Shown here piece by piece: positions 1 through 10,544 of a stretch of DNA of 64,000 nt. Position 1 is the stretch's first letter. The number at the start of each line of letters is the position of its first letter. A program made the translations under genes and the position numbers. The notes beneath the pieces are model-generated. The model made no database searches. It was not told the DNA's origin and saw only the letters and a program-made list of their open reading frames with translations. Origin of the DNA: Hyparrhenia diplandra (lineage: Eukaryota; Streptophyta; Magnoliopsida; Poales; Poaceae); the NCBI GenBank assembly GCA_015847255.1, contig JADLZK010010433.1, positions 186,001 to 250,000 of the forward strand, in the 5' to 3' direction.

Positions 1-84
1 GAACGGAGAGTTAGGGGCGGTTTCGAAAACCCCCCTACAGATTCAAAACGAGCCGCCCCTATAGAAGCTTACGTAGTAGTAGTG
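1..84 (-). mobile_element. End of a CACTA DNA transposon (cut by window edge)
   Basis: Read on the minus strand from position 84, the sequence begins CACTACTACTACGTA, a CACTA-type terminus. Inside it are subterminal motifs of the form taggggcgg in opposite orientations (near 10-20 and 50-60), as expected for CACTA subterminal repeats. The other end is outside the window, so the 3-bp target duplication cannot be checked. It lies just beyond the downstream end of the DUF4283 retro-gene, so it probably inserted in that element's 3' part. Confidence 0.6.
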
Positions 85-111
85 TCCGTGAGGCATCGAC
101 GGATTTGGACC

Positions 112-2223
112 CTACGCTACGAGAATGAACCTTTTGGTTCGAGTGCACGAAGCTAGACTTTGAACCATTTCCAAATGAGTCGCGCCGCTGCCAAGAAAGG
201 ACTGCAGAGACGCCGTCTTTTTGTCCTCCGGAGCCCTCAAGTTAACGTCATATAGTAGCTTGCCGGCCTCCCCACGAGCAACCGGATTAGGGCACTCCAT
301 GGAAGAGTGTCCCATGAAACCACAATGGAAGCTGATATAAGGTAGACGCTCATACTGAGCCTGAAACCAGTGTGGATCTTCGTTTTTGTGCACACGTAGG
401 AGAATTGTTGGGAATATGCCCTAGAGATAATCATAGAGATGATTGTATCACCTTGTATCCATGATATATTATGTGTTCATGAATATCCATTAAAGACAAC
501 TTGTATTGATTGGCAATTATGTGAATTATTTGTGAGACTCTTTACTTGTATGGTTATTCTATAATTGTCCCTGGTCGGAGTTCATGTGAGGACACACATG
601 AATATTAGATCAGCACACATTAGTTGATGACTATGTTTTCACAAGTCATAGGCATGGAGATGTCAAACTAATAGTGTGGGCACATGTATGACATGGGGCT
701 GGATTGACCCGACATGAGATGTTACTATTATTGTCTCTTTACACATCATGTACGTTATGTCCTTAGACCTGAGATTGTCATATGTACTCAAGATGTGAAA
801 CGACCTACTTAGGGACTATCAAACGTTACTCCGTAATTGGGTAGCTATAAAGGTGTATAAAGGTGGTCTTCGGGTTTGTCAGGAAGCATCTTTGTGAGGC
901 ATAGTCAATCAAGATGGAATTGCCCCTCTCCATGAGAGAGAGATATCAACTGGACCACTTTCGAATGATTGGATCAAGAAATGCATGGCCGTGCTTGGGT
1001 TAAGTGTTAACCCACGAGGTGGGCCAAATATCGTGTGGCAAGGGAATAACATGTATGTGAGTTTGTGGTGGTTCGTGCGATATGATCATTGCGTACACAT
1101 GGGAGTTGACACGTCTTGCTAGAGGCCGCTATCGGCTATTGGTCGCAGTAGGAGTACTCGGGCCATGTCTATGTGTGCGTGAGCCCATAGGGTCGCACGC
1201 TTAAGGGGAAGAAGGCCTAATTCGGATATGATCCAATTAGGCGAGGTTTAGGGTTACTAATGGGCCTCCGGCTCGGGGAGCCTGTTAGGGGACGCCTATA
1301 TATATGAGGTGGGCGCGGGGCTAGGTTAATCCACGCCACTTTGGCAGCCGCCGCCCACGCCTCGCCTCTTGCTCCTCGCGGACCTAGCAGTCCGGAGGCG
1401 CACGCTTCTTCCCCCATGCGTGTGGGATACCTCGGAGGTGCTGCATCACGGAGCACAAGGACGAACCGCACGTGGAGGGACGGGCGTGAGCAACTGCGAC
1501 GCAATCGCTGCTGCTGCGTGCACATCTTCGTCGAAGGTCGACACTTCCGCTGCACCTGCTGGCGTCTAGTGGTAATCCCGTGATCTATAACTAGCAGTAG
1601 ATCCTTGGTTTATGGGTAGAAAAATTTTTGTTTTCTGGCTAGCGTAGCGATCCCATATCCTTCAAGAATGCCGCGGCGTACTGGTTTGTCAATCCGCACA
1701 GCCACCCTTGCCCGGAGAAAAACACCACTTGCTTTCCCATCGGCATCTACATCCATCTTCACGACATGTCCGATCAGCTCCATCGCCCTAGCACCTCTTG
1801 TACGATTCATCCAGCCCAGCGGGAGATTAAGAATACGAACCCAAAGCTCCACATGATCAAACTTTATCTCTGCCGGACTGAGTTTTTCATCATATTCTTG
1901 GAGCGGAACCGAGTACTTACCAACCATCCATGGCGAACCGGTCGAGAATCCGATCCAGTCACGACCACAACCAAACTCTGCCCACGAAGAGGTTGTCTCC
2001 CTTCTCCCCGATAGCCCGGATCTTGAGGCCAACCGGGTTACCCCAAACCGGTCTCATAGCCGATTGCACATTTACTAACGTGGATCGGCACCGGAGACAG
2101 TACCTTCCCCACCAACGCCCACTCTATCGATTCCATAGCTTCCATCTCCTCATCGTCCTTTGAACTCCGAACAGCATCGCCCTCTTCCTCCGTCGGCTGA
2201 GCTTTTGGGTAAATCCGATACAT
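112..2223 (-). pseudogene. DUF4283 / zinc-knuckle retroelement protein, broken
   Basis: This is the N-terminal DUF4283 domain plus a CX2CX4HX4C-like knuckle, as found in ORF1 proteins of plant L1-type LINEs. A start at 2223 (MYRIYPKAQ) leads to EWALVGKVLSP (about 2130-2100). A frame change around 1960-1990 follows, then SPWMVGKYSVPL and the WVRILNLPLGWMN block (about 1940-1790), FLRARVAVRIDKPVRRGIL up to 1665, and on the far side of an inserted LTR the block HWFQAQYERLPYISFHCGF (from about 370) with the knuckle residues C..H..C. The solo LTR sits inside a codon run and the flanking frames match across it. One normally conserved Cys of the knuckle appears to be His (FHCG). It is non-functional because of the frameshift and the LTR. 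Whether it was part of a LINE or a separate retro-derived gene cannot be told, because no RT is next to it. Confidence 0.8.
406..1664 (+). mobile_element. Solo LTR, Ty1/copia BARE/Angela-like
   Basis: The sequence begins TGTTGGGAATATGCCCTAGAG and ends in CA (1664). It is flanked by the perfect 5-bp target duplication AGAAT at 401-405 and 1665-1669. The start is the well-known opening of BARE1/Angela-type copia LTRs of grasses. A TATA-like run (tatatatatgagg) lies at about 1295, consistent with plus orientation. There is no internal domain, so this is a solo LTR left by LTR-LTR recombination. It interrupts the DUF4283 frame between the Ile-Leu codons at 1665 and their repeat at 405. Confidence 0.92.
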
Positions 2224-2862
2224 TAGGGGTTTGGGGCATCGGTCCCCTCTCCCGCACCTCCACTCCCCGTCGTCGCCATAGGAATAGGCTCGGCGAGGAT
2301 GGCAAACAAAACACGGTGGCCTGCGTCGAGACAACAGCCACAGACGAAAGATCCCAACCCAGGGAAACCTAAGTGGCAAAACCCTAGCGGTAGGAGTTGG
2401 ACGGCGGCGCCCGGACGGCTAACCGGCGTTATCGTTGGCCGGCACCACACCGCAATGGTGGTGGCGGGGCGAGGACACCGTGGCCGCAGGCCGGCGGTGT
2501 TAGCGGATCAGGATCGCCGGCGGTGGCGATCTAGATCGGGGTCGGGGGCTGAGTCGCCAATGGAGTCGCCACGATCGCCTGTCCGTCAATCACCTTTGTA
2601 GATGCCTTGCTTGCCAGCATGTCCAGAAGATCTCTGGACGTAGATTCATATTTCACGATATGTAATATAGAAGTTCATCAATATATATCTTATTATCAAT
2701 AAAAAAGTTTACATATATATGCTGCGAGGTGCCAGGTGCGTCGTGCACGGTGCGTGTCGACGTGTCATGTGTCTAGCCATGCATGATGCCGCCGTGTGTC
2801 GGGTCTCCTTGACGAACACTGCACCGACTCTTGATCGTTTCAAAAACAAGACCGCGGCTCCG
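2224..2862. other. GC-rich leader then unannotated spacer
   Basis: 2224-2600 is GC-rich, with open frames on both strands and no recognisable domain. It lies upstream of the DUF4283 pseudogene and is probably its leader. 2600-2860 is unique-looking spacer before the DUF674-1 promoter. No RNA gene was seen. Confidence 0.4.
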
Positions 2863-2877
2863 TATATATATATATAG
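2863..2877 (+). promoter_or_regulatory. TATA-like run upstream of DUF674-1
   Basis: An alternating TA run (tatatatatatatag) lies about 85-100 bp before the first ATG of DUF674-1 at 2962. This is a plausible TATA box position, but the run is also a simple repeat. Confidence 0.4.
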
Positions 2878-2961
2878 CTATATACATGACTGGCTTGAGA
2901 TCGAGCCCTAGATCTAGCCCATGCGCATCTGCGAAACACGAGCAACGCCAACACCGCCACG

Positions 2962-3765
2962 ATGATGCCGCCGGCTCCCTCTAGCATGAAGCTGCTCATC
3001 GACACGAGAGCCCAGCGCGTGCTCTTCGCGGAGGCCGGCAAGGACGTCGCCGACTTCATCCTGGGCCTCGTCGCCATGCCGTTGGGCGCCGTCGACAGGC
3101 TGCTCCACCACGAGGGCGGATCCCCGGCAGCATCGCCAACGTGTATGCCAGCGCCGAGAAGATGGACGTCGCCTACTTGCAGGGCATAGCCGCCCGGAAC
3201 GCGCTGCTCGTCGCCGGTGTCCCCGCCCCCGCGCCGCAGTCATTATTCAGCGCCAACGTGTACGCAGAACCAAATCATGCGCTGCCGTTGTACCGAAGCC
3301 AGTGCGATGTCTGCCACGCCTCGGTCGTGCCCCAAGGCTTCGTGAAGGACATAGCTAAGTACACCATCATGGACAACCTCACAGTGACGCCCACGACCAA
3401 CGTATCCAGCTTCGCTGCTGAAGAGCCTCGGCGTCAAGAGCCTAGAGGCACTCGAGGAGAGGACCGTCCATGTCGGTCACGAAGAGGTGAGGATCGACCG
3501 ACTTTAATTTCTCTTTTTCTGATGTTGAAAAGGGGAAAAAGAAATCTATGCATGCGATGGAGCACTGATTTTTGGTATGACATACTTATACTACATATAC
3601 TTGTAGGCAAGAGATATTCTCAAAGCGGCGTTGCGCTCCAAGACCGTGCTGACAGATGTGTTCTTGAAGAGCAAGAGAAGCGATTCGTCTCGCTTTCACT
3701 ACAGGAACGGCACTCTGGAACAAAGCATGAGACCTGATATGTACCTTAGTCTCCCCATGAGCTAG
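2962..3765 (+). pseudogene. DUF674 family gene, copy 1 (two frameshifts)
   Basis: Exon 1 is about 2962-3486, intron 3487-3606 (GT...AG, 120 bp), exon 2 3607-3765. The start reads MMPPAPSSMKLLIDTRAQRV and continues LFAEAGKDVADFILG, the DUF674 N-terminus. A 1-nt slip near 3120-3130 moves the frame to SIANVYASAEKMDVAYLQG. A second near 3405-3415 moves it to LLKSLGVKSLEALEERTVHV ending GHEE at the donor. Exon 2 encodes ARDILKAALRSKTVLTDVFL, then a diverged Ser/Arg-rich tail. The middle segment keeps only one CxxC pair (CDVC) of the usual two-knuckle zinc ribbon. The splice sites are still good, so decay is recent, or the slips are sequence errors. Closest in design to copy 2 on the same strand. 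The function of DUF674 is unknown. Confidence 0.85.
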
Positions 3766-6700
3766 GTAAAAGTTCTTGCTGATCAGCTTGCAGGTTATGA
3801 AAAACTGTGAGGATAAAAAAACCATATATAAGTACTACAAAGCACATAAAAGGGTGCAACAATGGGACCGATGCCAATTAAAGGAAAGGCTTTGTAATCA
3901 TTTAGGGATTTCATGCTTAATTGCTTATTGGTTTACCATTTATGTTACACAATAAAGCGATTACTTAAGCTACCGTGAGGCCGGGTATGTTTAGATCACA
4001 ACTAGATTGTTAAAATCTAGATTATGCTTAGGATTACTGTAATCATGGTTGGTTATGAATTAATAAATCAGAATGTTTGGATCCCTTAATTATTGTGGTT
4101 GATTATGGTTGGTTAAAGTGAGAGAGTCATATATCTTATCTTTAGTTTGGCAAGTTTCACAGCCGGTTGGAGGGCAAGTTTGCACTTTGCATGAACGCCA
4201 ATAATCCTTCCCTAAAATAATGTCTCACCACTTAATAATGACTTCTTCATTGGTTCAAAAGTGGTTGTTGTTAGTTGAACCAATGAAGAAGTCATTTTTG
4301 TGTAGGATTTGCACAAGATGAGCAACTTCGCAATTCCCTCGATGTACATTTTGTTGATGTAGAAAATGATAGAGGTTCTATTATCCAATTATTATACTAA
4401 ATAGGATTTTATTTTTTTTAACCACTCCGCTCTATATTCCAGAGTGGAAAAATACAAAATTCAGAAAAAAGGTAGGAAAACATTTTATCAAGGAATTGTG
4501 ATTTTTGGAGACTAAGAACTCCTCTTAAGAGTTAAGATCAAAACTTATTTTTTGGTATTTCCAAAAACGGTTGATTCTAAGTAAAGATCATTCAAGAAAA
4601 ATACGGTTTCAAGGCAGCCCTAAATTTTGTTTTTGTACTAACAATGAAACCATATGACAAAATTTTTACTATACATGTCTAGGTTCATTTGGAATATCAT
4701 TTTCATCACTTTCTAGCATTTGGCCACCTTTTTAGTGTATCATCCAATATGTTTTGTTCTTGACTCAAAGGATTTACTTCTATGCCTCAATTACAAACTT
4801 TGTTGGGGCAGCTGTTCTTTTGTTAAGATTTTGGTTGAGTGGACATAATGTGTTTTCTTAATGGAGTATTTTATGCATGTTATTTTCAGGGGGTTTACTG
4901 GATCAAAGGTTGGTCTTTGCTTTATAAAGTGCAAGAGAGATGTTTTGAAGTCGGGAAGCGGGAATTTGTTAGTCACTATTATGGAGATTATTATTTTTTG
5001 GCTTGAAGTTTAGCAATAGATTGAAGCTTAGTATTGCTTGAAGTTTTGCCATCTTTTGTGTGTATAGCCTCAGTGCTTTTGGTCTATATCATCGGCTATA
5101 TTTATTCTTGCGTGAATGCTAAGGCTAGATCGATTGTTTTTCTTTATATATCTAAAAAAGGTTCAAATATGAGTAAAAGTGATATTGGGTAACAACTTGG
5201 ATGTGCACATGCTATAATATGGACATCGTCGAAGTAGGACAACAAAAAAATCTAGTTGAATCTCTAGCTTCAAGCATCCATGACCCACGGGCTGGACTCT
5301 GTAATTTTCTATGGAGTAGGAACACAATATGTATACAGAAGTTTATCAAAGATAACTGACACTGATTCATAACTATCTTGAATCTCAGTTTATCTGTACC
5401 TCTATAAAGCAAGTTTAGGTACAAGTTCTGTCTATCTAAACATATACAAGCCATCAACATCAATATCTCCCACACACTATAGCCATGTTATATATGTCAC
5501 TAGCTTTCAACCTCTTAATGCAAGTTATCCACGTCATCTCATAAAAGCCCTTGTTTGGTTTTGGGTAATTGATGAAACCACTAGTAGTGAGCTCATCCTA
5601 TGGTCATGGTGAGATGATGACATGCTCCATCTTGAAAAAGAAGAAAGAAAAGAACAAAACCATGGATATCAAAGCAAAAAAGTATATTTTTTGGGTTTTG
5701 TTGATGCTCAAGACACCATAGAGGATGTGAGTGATTTAAGTTCCATAACCGTACTATGAATAGAGGAAAACTATAGTTGCTTTACTCACCCAGTGCAACT
5801 AATTTGAATTCCATTTTGCATATGCATAAGGGGTTAGTTGACATAGTGAGAGGGTTGAGTTTTCCCTTGAAAGGCTTGAGAAATGCTATCTAATTACGCT
5901 CATAAGGTTTGCCATATTTTTTGGATATGATGTCATTTGATTTGGATTGAAATTTGTTTTTTTTTTTTAATTGTTGATTTTGGGAGAGAAAGCAGCCTGG
6001 AACGCTTGCTGGAAATGAACACTGAGAGAGATAAGGAGTACAACTGCGCTGTTGCTGCTGGGCTTGGCCCAAGGTGAATGGCGCTGAGGGCTGTTGGCTC
6101 TTTGGGCCAGTCCGTCAATCATGAGGAAAAGCAGCCCGATGCTGCTGTCTTTTTTTTTTTCTATGGCCAAGAGAAAGAGAGAAAGCTCGTGGGACCCGCG
6201 CTATGTTTAGTTTCATGCTGCCGCTGCATGCCACAGGCAGCATGCAAGTTGACCGATAGGTGATGCGCCGGGCCGGCGTCTGGTTTTAGCAGTGGCATGC
6301 ACCGGCCGCTCACTCCTCTTCCAAGTATGCCTAGCTGGTCCGTTTTGCTGCTACTTCTTGTCCGTTTTGGCTTTGCTGAGTGGTCCGGTTTCTCTCGTCC
6401 GTTTTGCTGAAGCCGCCGCCGCTGCCGCTGGTTGGTTCGACCCAAGGCAGATAAGACTGCAAGTGCTACTCGACTGCTCCTCTCTTTCTGCCTGTTGGCT
6501 GCTGTTCACCACGGGATCGAGCTCGCGAGGGCGCTGCTCCAGCTAGCCGTTGGTGACGGGGAGCGTGCTGTGTGTTTAACAAAGTGAACCTTGGAGGAAA
6601 AATTATAGTGTTTTTCGGTATTCATTTGAATCATATTGTGATTGATTGGCGCACCGGCGGTATAAAGCTTCTTCACCTCTCTTGTATTTAGCTTGATATA

Positions 6701-7065
6701 TATCTTGTGTAGCTATATCTTGTTTAGTTGATTAAGCTATTTGCTCTCTAGTTATTTAGTGTGATCACCTAGGAGTAATTTAGAGACCTAGCCTTGTTGC
6801 GAATTAGAGACAATAGGCATATTAGAATTGTGGATATAGGTGGCTTGCATCTCTCGTACTAAATTTGCTTCACCATTTATTATCCAACAAAATTAAGTGT
6901 TGTTGTAGAATTTTTCATAGGCTATTCATCCCCTCTAGCCATTTAGGACCCTATCTCCACTAAATGCAAATAGACGACATCTATATATATGTATATTGAT
7001 ATATGTTTTGCCATTCCATCATATATGTTGTACTAGTATCCAACCCCAATTCATATATGTTAGAG
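3766..7065. other. AT-rich intergenic DNA without a recognised gene
   Basis: No open frame with a recognisable domain was found on either strand. It holds a perfect short hairpin (listed separately), possible MITE remains near 3978-4140 (repeated wording such as atggttggttatgaatt), T-runs near 5955 and 6148, and a moderately GC-rich stretch at 6040-6560 whose open frames have no family signature. Confidence 0.4.
4237..4296. repeat. Perfect 22-bp inverted repeat (hairpin)
   Basis: 4237-4258 and 4275-4296 are exact reverse complements (arm aatgacttcttcattggttc plus two bases), with a 16-base loop. No larger TIR element around it was recognised. It could be a small foldback element, a cruciform-forming site, or a short small-RNA precursor. 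Only the inverted repeat itself is certain. Confidence 0.85.
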
Positions 7066-7068
7066 TAA

Positions 7069-7781
7069 GAGCATCGCCGATAGTTCTAAAAAACAATTGG
7101 TAGCTCAATGATTTTTTATTTTCAAGTGACTAAATCAAGCTCGGACAACATTTGTTGAGTTCCTCCCAGGGTTTACAAAATCCGGCTTCTAAAATCTAAA
7201 ATAAACAATTTTATATCTCAAGCCATTTTCCAAATCACTAACCACATTTATATTCTATCTCTATCTTGGATATATACTGTTTTTTGAGATTACACAAGCA
7301 TAACGCAGACACTCAACACGCACGCGCACACTCTATGAACAGACGCGACGCAAACCCTACCCCTACGAGCACCTTCGAAGGACTGAGCCGGGCAATCTTG
7401 AAGTTCACGAAGTCACCACAGGCGCCTCGCTGTCGACGGGGACGTCGCCTACCACTTAATGCGCAGCGCCAGAAAATCCTGGAATAAACTCATGATAAAG
7501 TGTCGCAAACCAAGATTTGAACCCTGGGTGGAGCCCCACAACCAATGGACTTTGCCATTGCACTGTGAACCCTTTGACTCTTGGATATATACTTGCATTG
7601 AAATCCCACAAGACTGGACAAATTGACACACGCATGTATACTTTCGCGGGATGGGGTCAATTTAGTGCAGAAAGATTTGGAGTTTGGATACGAAGTCATT
7701 GGAGAGCAGTTTTTTTTTTTCAATCTTATCAAAACAAGTTAGGATTAGAAGTTTGTTTTCAAAACACGGTTGGAGATGCTC
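7069..7781. mobile_element. PIF/Harbinger-type MITE (GAGCATC ends), split by a SINE
   Basis: The left end GAGCATCGCCGA and right end TTGGAGATGCTC are inverted repeats with two or three differences. They are flanked by TAA at 7066-7068 and 7782-7784, the TWA-type 3-bp target duplication of PIF/Harbinger elements. Without the SINE at 7279-7578 and its target duplication the element is about 400 bp and has no coding capacity. Confidence 0.75.
7279..7578 (-). mobile_element. tRNA-derived SINE, Au-like
   Basis: It is flanked by a 15-bp direct repeat tcttggatatatact at 7264-7278 and 7579-7593. Read on the minus strand it starts near GGGTTCACAGTG, has a pol III A-box-like TGGCAAAGTCC and B-box-like GGGTTCAAATC in the first 80 bases, then the Au-SINE-like body (GGTGCTCGTAGGGGTAGGGT), and ends in tgtaatctcaaaaaa. 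It lies inside the PIF MITE and is therefore the younger insertion. A second copy lies at 11745-12056. Confidence 0.85.
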
Positions 7782-7861
7782 TAAACCCTCGTCCCTAACA
7801 TGACGTTAGAAGGAATGCCATAGATTTTTGACAAATTGGAATGACATTATTTTTTTTTATA

Positions 7862-8510
7862 TATATATATTTTTTTTTTTTTTTTTTTGAAATTAGGACC
7901 TTTCCTCCCGTCCATTATCATATTAGACAATCGTTCTGTTACAGCATAGCAGATGGGAAAACCATCTGAGGACATGACCAAGGTCCCAACGCTGTATTTT
8001 CTCGAAAGCGTACACATTGCACGTATTGCATTAAAGAAAAAATAGAGTTTGTTATAATGCATGCGTTAGACAAAACAATTGACAGCTGCGCACAATCACA
8101 TACATGCACAAATCGCCCGGCTAAAACGGTGGAGCAATACGGTTGTACTTAGAAGGCAAACAGTTGCGCCGACGAACGAAAGAAGCGGTAAGAACTACTG
8201 ATGCTGCACAACCGCGAGGAGCAGCGCAAGGTCCCTGAACCCCGCGGTCATCCACCCGTCCGCCTCTTCCTTGATGGAGTTGACAAGCTGCATCGGCGTT
8301 CTGGTGACGTTGTCGGAGGTCTTTCAGTTCCTTTCCTTCCACACCTCCCATGACACCAGGAGCACGAGAGAATATTCAAAGCCCTTTTTGAACAAGTTCG
8401 CCAATCGGTTCTTGGAGGTGAGCCACCAAACCACCATGGTCTCGTCCGCCCATGGGCAGAGATGGCCTATCCGACGGTGCCGTAGGCAACGGCATCGGCT
8501 GGACAAAGTT
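7862..8510 (-). mobile_element. 5'-truncated LINE, 3' end
   Basis: A long T-run at 7871-7888 is the poly(A) tail of a minus-strand non-LTR element. Upstream of it (plus 8195-8450) is a degraded C-terminal RT-associated segment: SYLVLLVSWEVWKERN-like wording, one in-frame stop, then NSIKEEADGWMTAGFRDLAL and a stop at 8195. This is the usual C-terminus of plant L1 ORF2 (the part after the zf-RVT domain). The 5' boundary is approximate and no target duplication was identified. Confidence 0.65.
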
Positions 8511-8687
8511 CAGGAAAAGGAAAACACAGTATCTAAAAGTTTGACAAAAAAACTAGCAACATGTCATGAAACAGGAATCACATTAATTTTGTCCGTATCG
8601 GTAGCATGACAAACAACTTTTTGGTCACGTTTTCGTATTTCTCATTTTAGATACAGGTCACACGAACGAAACATACCCTTTGTTTAA

Positions 8688-8708
8688 TTTTTTTTTTTTT
8701 TTTGAGAT
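8688..8708 (-). mobile_element. Orphan retroposon tail (21 bp) with 14-bp TSD
   Basis: 16 T plus GAGAT (minus strand: ATCTC followed by A-run) is bracketed by the exact 14-bp repeat taccctttgtttaa at 8674-8687 and 8709-8722. ATCTC+poly(A) is also the 3' end of the Au-like SINEs in this window (ending aatctcaaaaaa), so this looks like a SINE insertion truncated to its last few bases. Confidence 0.75.
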
Positions 8709-8788
8709 TACCCTTTGTTTAAATTCCATATGCACACGAGACAAAAGAGTAAACACACCTCATACGGTCGTCCAAAACGTGGAAGTCT

Positions 8789-8808
8789 TCAAAAAAAAAA
8801 AAAAAACT
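8789..8808 (+). mobile_element. Possible orphan poly(A) insertion (20 bp)
   Basis: The sequence tc, 16 A, ct is bracketed by the direct repeat tggaagtct at 8780-8788 and 8809-8817. It has the same form as the insertion 100 bp upstream, but the 9-bp repeat is shorter, so slippage or a local duplication is a possible alternative. Confidence 0.45.
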
Positions 8809-8924
8809 TGGAAGTCTGATCCACCGTTCGTTTGCGATGAGAGCTCGTCACCTATTTTACCATATATCCCTCGATACCGACTTGTTTCCAACAACAGACG
8901 TACGACGTCCCACGTCTCGCCCCA

Positions 8925-8933
8925 TTTATAAAT
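8925..8933 (+). promoter_or_regulatory. TATA box of DUF674-2
   Basis: The TATA-like motif tttataaat lies about 100 bp upstream of the ATG at 9035, with an unremarkable 5' UTR between. This spacing is normal for a plant promoter. Confidence 0.55.
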
Positions 8934-9034
8934 CTAAAGTCGTCGATCAGTCTGGCAAGGCCATAGCCATACCCTAACCTCGCCGCTCGACTCCATCCAT
9001 AATCCATCTCTGCTGAACAAAAAAACAAACCAAC

Positions 9035-9964
9035 ATGAGCGACGCCGCCGCCACGTCGTCCGCCGGGATCAGTTCCGCCACCATGAAGCTGCTGATCGAC
9101 ACGGCGTCCCAGCGCTTCCTCTTCGCGGAGGCCGGCAAGGACGTCGTCGACTTCCTCTTCAGCGTCCTGGCCATGCCCGTGGGCGTCGTCGTGAGCCTGC
9201 TCCGCGCCGAGGACGCCGCCGCCGACGCGCTCGGCAGCGTCGTGAACGTCTACGCCAGCGCCGAGAAGATGGACGACGCGTACATGCAGGGCGCGGAGGC
9301 CCGGGACGCGCTGGTCGTCCACGACAGCCTCCCCGTCGGCCCCTCTCTCCGGCTTGTCCCCGCTAGTGGCGCCCCAACAATCGCTCCGGTGCCGGCGCCG
9401 GCCTACCCTACCTACGACTACGCCTCCTACTACGCTATGCAGTACCCTCCCCCACCACCAGCAGCGCCAGCGCCACAGCGGCCCGCCGATCTGCTGCCGC
9501 CGCCCGACGCTGTCTGCCCTGGCGGCCTGCTGCCGCCGTCCCTGTATCGTTGCCACGCCTGCAACGCGTTGGGCTCGACCATGGGGAGCAGAGGGTTCGT
9601 GCAGGGCGTGGCGACCTACACGATCATGGACGACCTCACCGTCACGCATGGGTCCAACATGTCCACCGTCGCACTGCTTGGCAAGATCGGCGTCAGGACC
9701 TCGGCGCGATCGAGGAGAAGACGGTCACTGTCGGCCGCAAAGAGGTGACGCTATCTCGATCGATCTGCATGCTTCATTACTGTATTTTTCTAGTACTAGG
9801 TTATCAACTGAAAACGTGTTGTTTTTGGATTGCAGTGTTTGGAGATCCTCAAGGTGTCGTTGAGGTCCAAGACCGTTCTGACCGATGTCTTCCTGGCCAA
9901 GACCAACAAGAGGGCTCGCAGTACTGCCGGCGACAATGACGACGAGGACGCTGCCTCCGAGTAG
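9035..9964 (+). CDS. DUF674 family gene, copy 2 (one probable frameshift)
   Basis: Exon 1 is 9035-9744, intron 9745-9835 (GT...AG, 91 bp), exon 2 9836-9964. The start MSDAAATSSAGISSATMKLL leads into LIDTASQRFLFAEAGKDVVD. Blocks follow: NVYASAEKMDDAYMQG, a Pro/Tyr/Ala-rich linker (about residues 105-165), one CxxC pair (CHAC), GFVQGVATYTIMDDLTVT and NMSTVALLGKIG. At about 9692-9697 one base seems missing compared with copy 1 (ggcgtcaagagc against ggcgtcaggacc). After it the frame continues as DLGAIEEKTVTVGRKE to the donor. Exon 1 is 710 nt (3n+2), which agrees with a 1-nt loss. Exon 2 gives CLEILKVSLRSKTVLTDVFL and an acidic C-terminus. Without correction the frame ends at 9748 (237 aa). The second zinc-knuckle CxxC is absent. 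It may be a young pseudogene or carry a sequencing error. Function unknown. Confidence 0.8.
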
Positions 9965-10540
9965 GGTATCGAGATATTGGAGATTAAACTTGTCGGATTG
10001 ATCTCTTAAGGTGTGCAAAGTTAGATCTGTACACGTCTTCAAGGTAACTGGCGAGACATGTCTACGAAATTGTGTATTTAAAGTTTTTATATTAATCTAT
10101 GTTCGAGTTAACTAGACATGTCGCAGCTTTATTTTGAGATGCAAAGCATAGCGTAGGTACAGTGCCAGTACACGAGCAGATGCAATAATGCTAGCAGAAG
10201 CTTTTTTCCCCCAGATGAACACGTTTTCCAAATGCAAATGAAAACAATTATTAAAACCACTATTTTTTGTTTGCGTGTAGCAATGCACAAGCACAAAACC
10301 TAGTAGTCTTTTACCGATTACCAGCAGTACATGCTAACATATATAGAACTCTCACAAAGTGTGTAAAACAAGTAAAAAAAAAAGTTCTGAACTCCTGATA
10401 CGAACCATCTTTGCTGAGCCATTACAATGATATACTGATAAAAGGAAATCCTAGTTTGAAGAACATCACAAGAGGATGAAATAAGGATGGATGTGATTCG
10501 CATAAAAATAAAAAGGTTCAATAATGCCCACCGGCGAGCC
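9965..10540. other. Intergenic, no gene seen
   Basis: 3' flank of DUF674-2 followed by AT-rich sequence. No domain, tandem repeat or complete transposon was recognised. Confidence 0.4.
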
Positions 10541-10544
10541 CATG

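Noticed and set aside
1217..1583. Frames of 80-112 aa on both strands
   Set aside because: Inside the solo copia LTR; no gag or pol similarity.
7490..7578. tRNA gene suggested by A-box and B-box
   Set aside because: No cloverleaf. The boxes belong to the 5' part of a SINE framed by a 15-bp target duplication.
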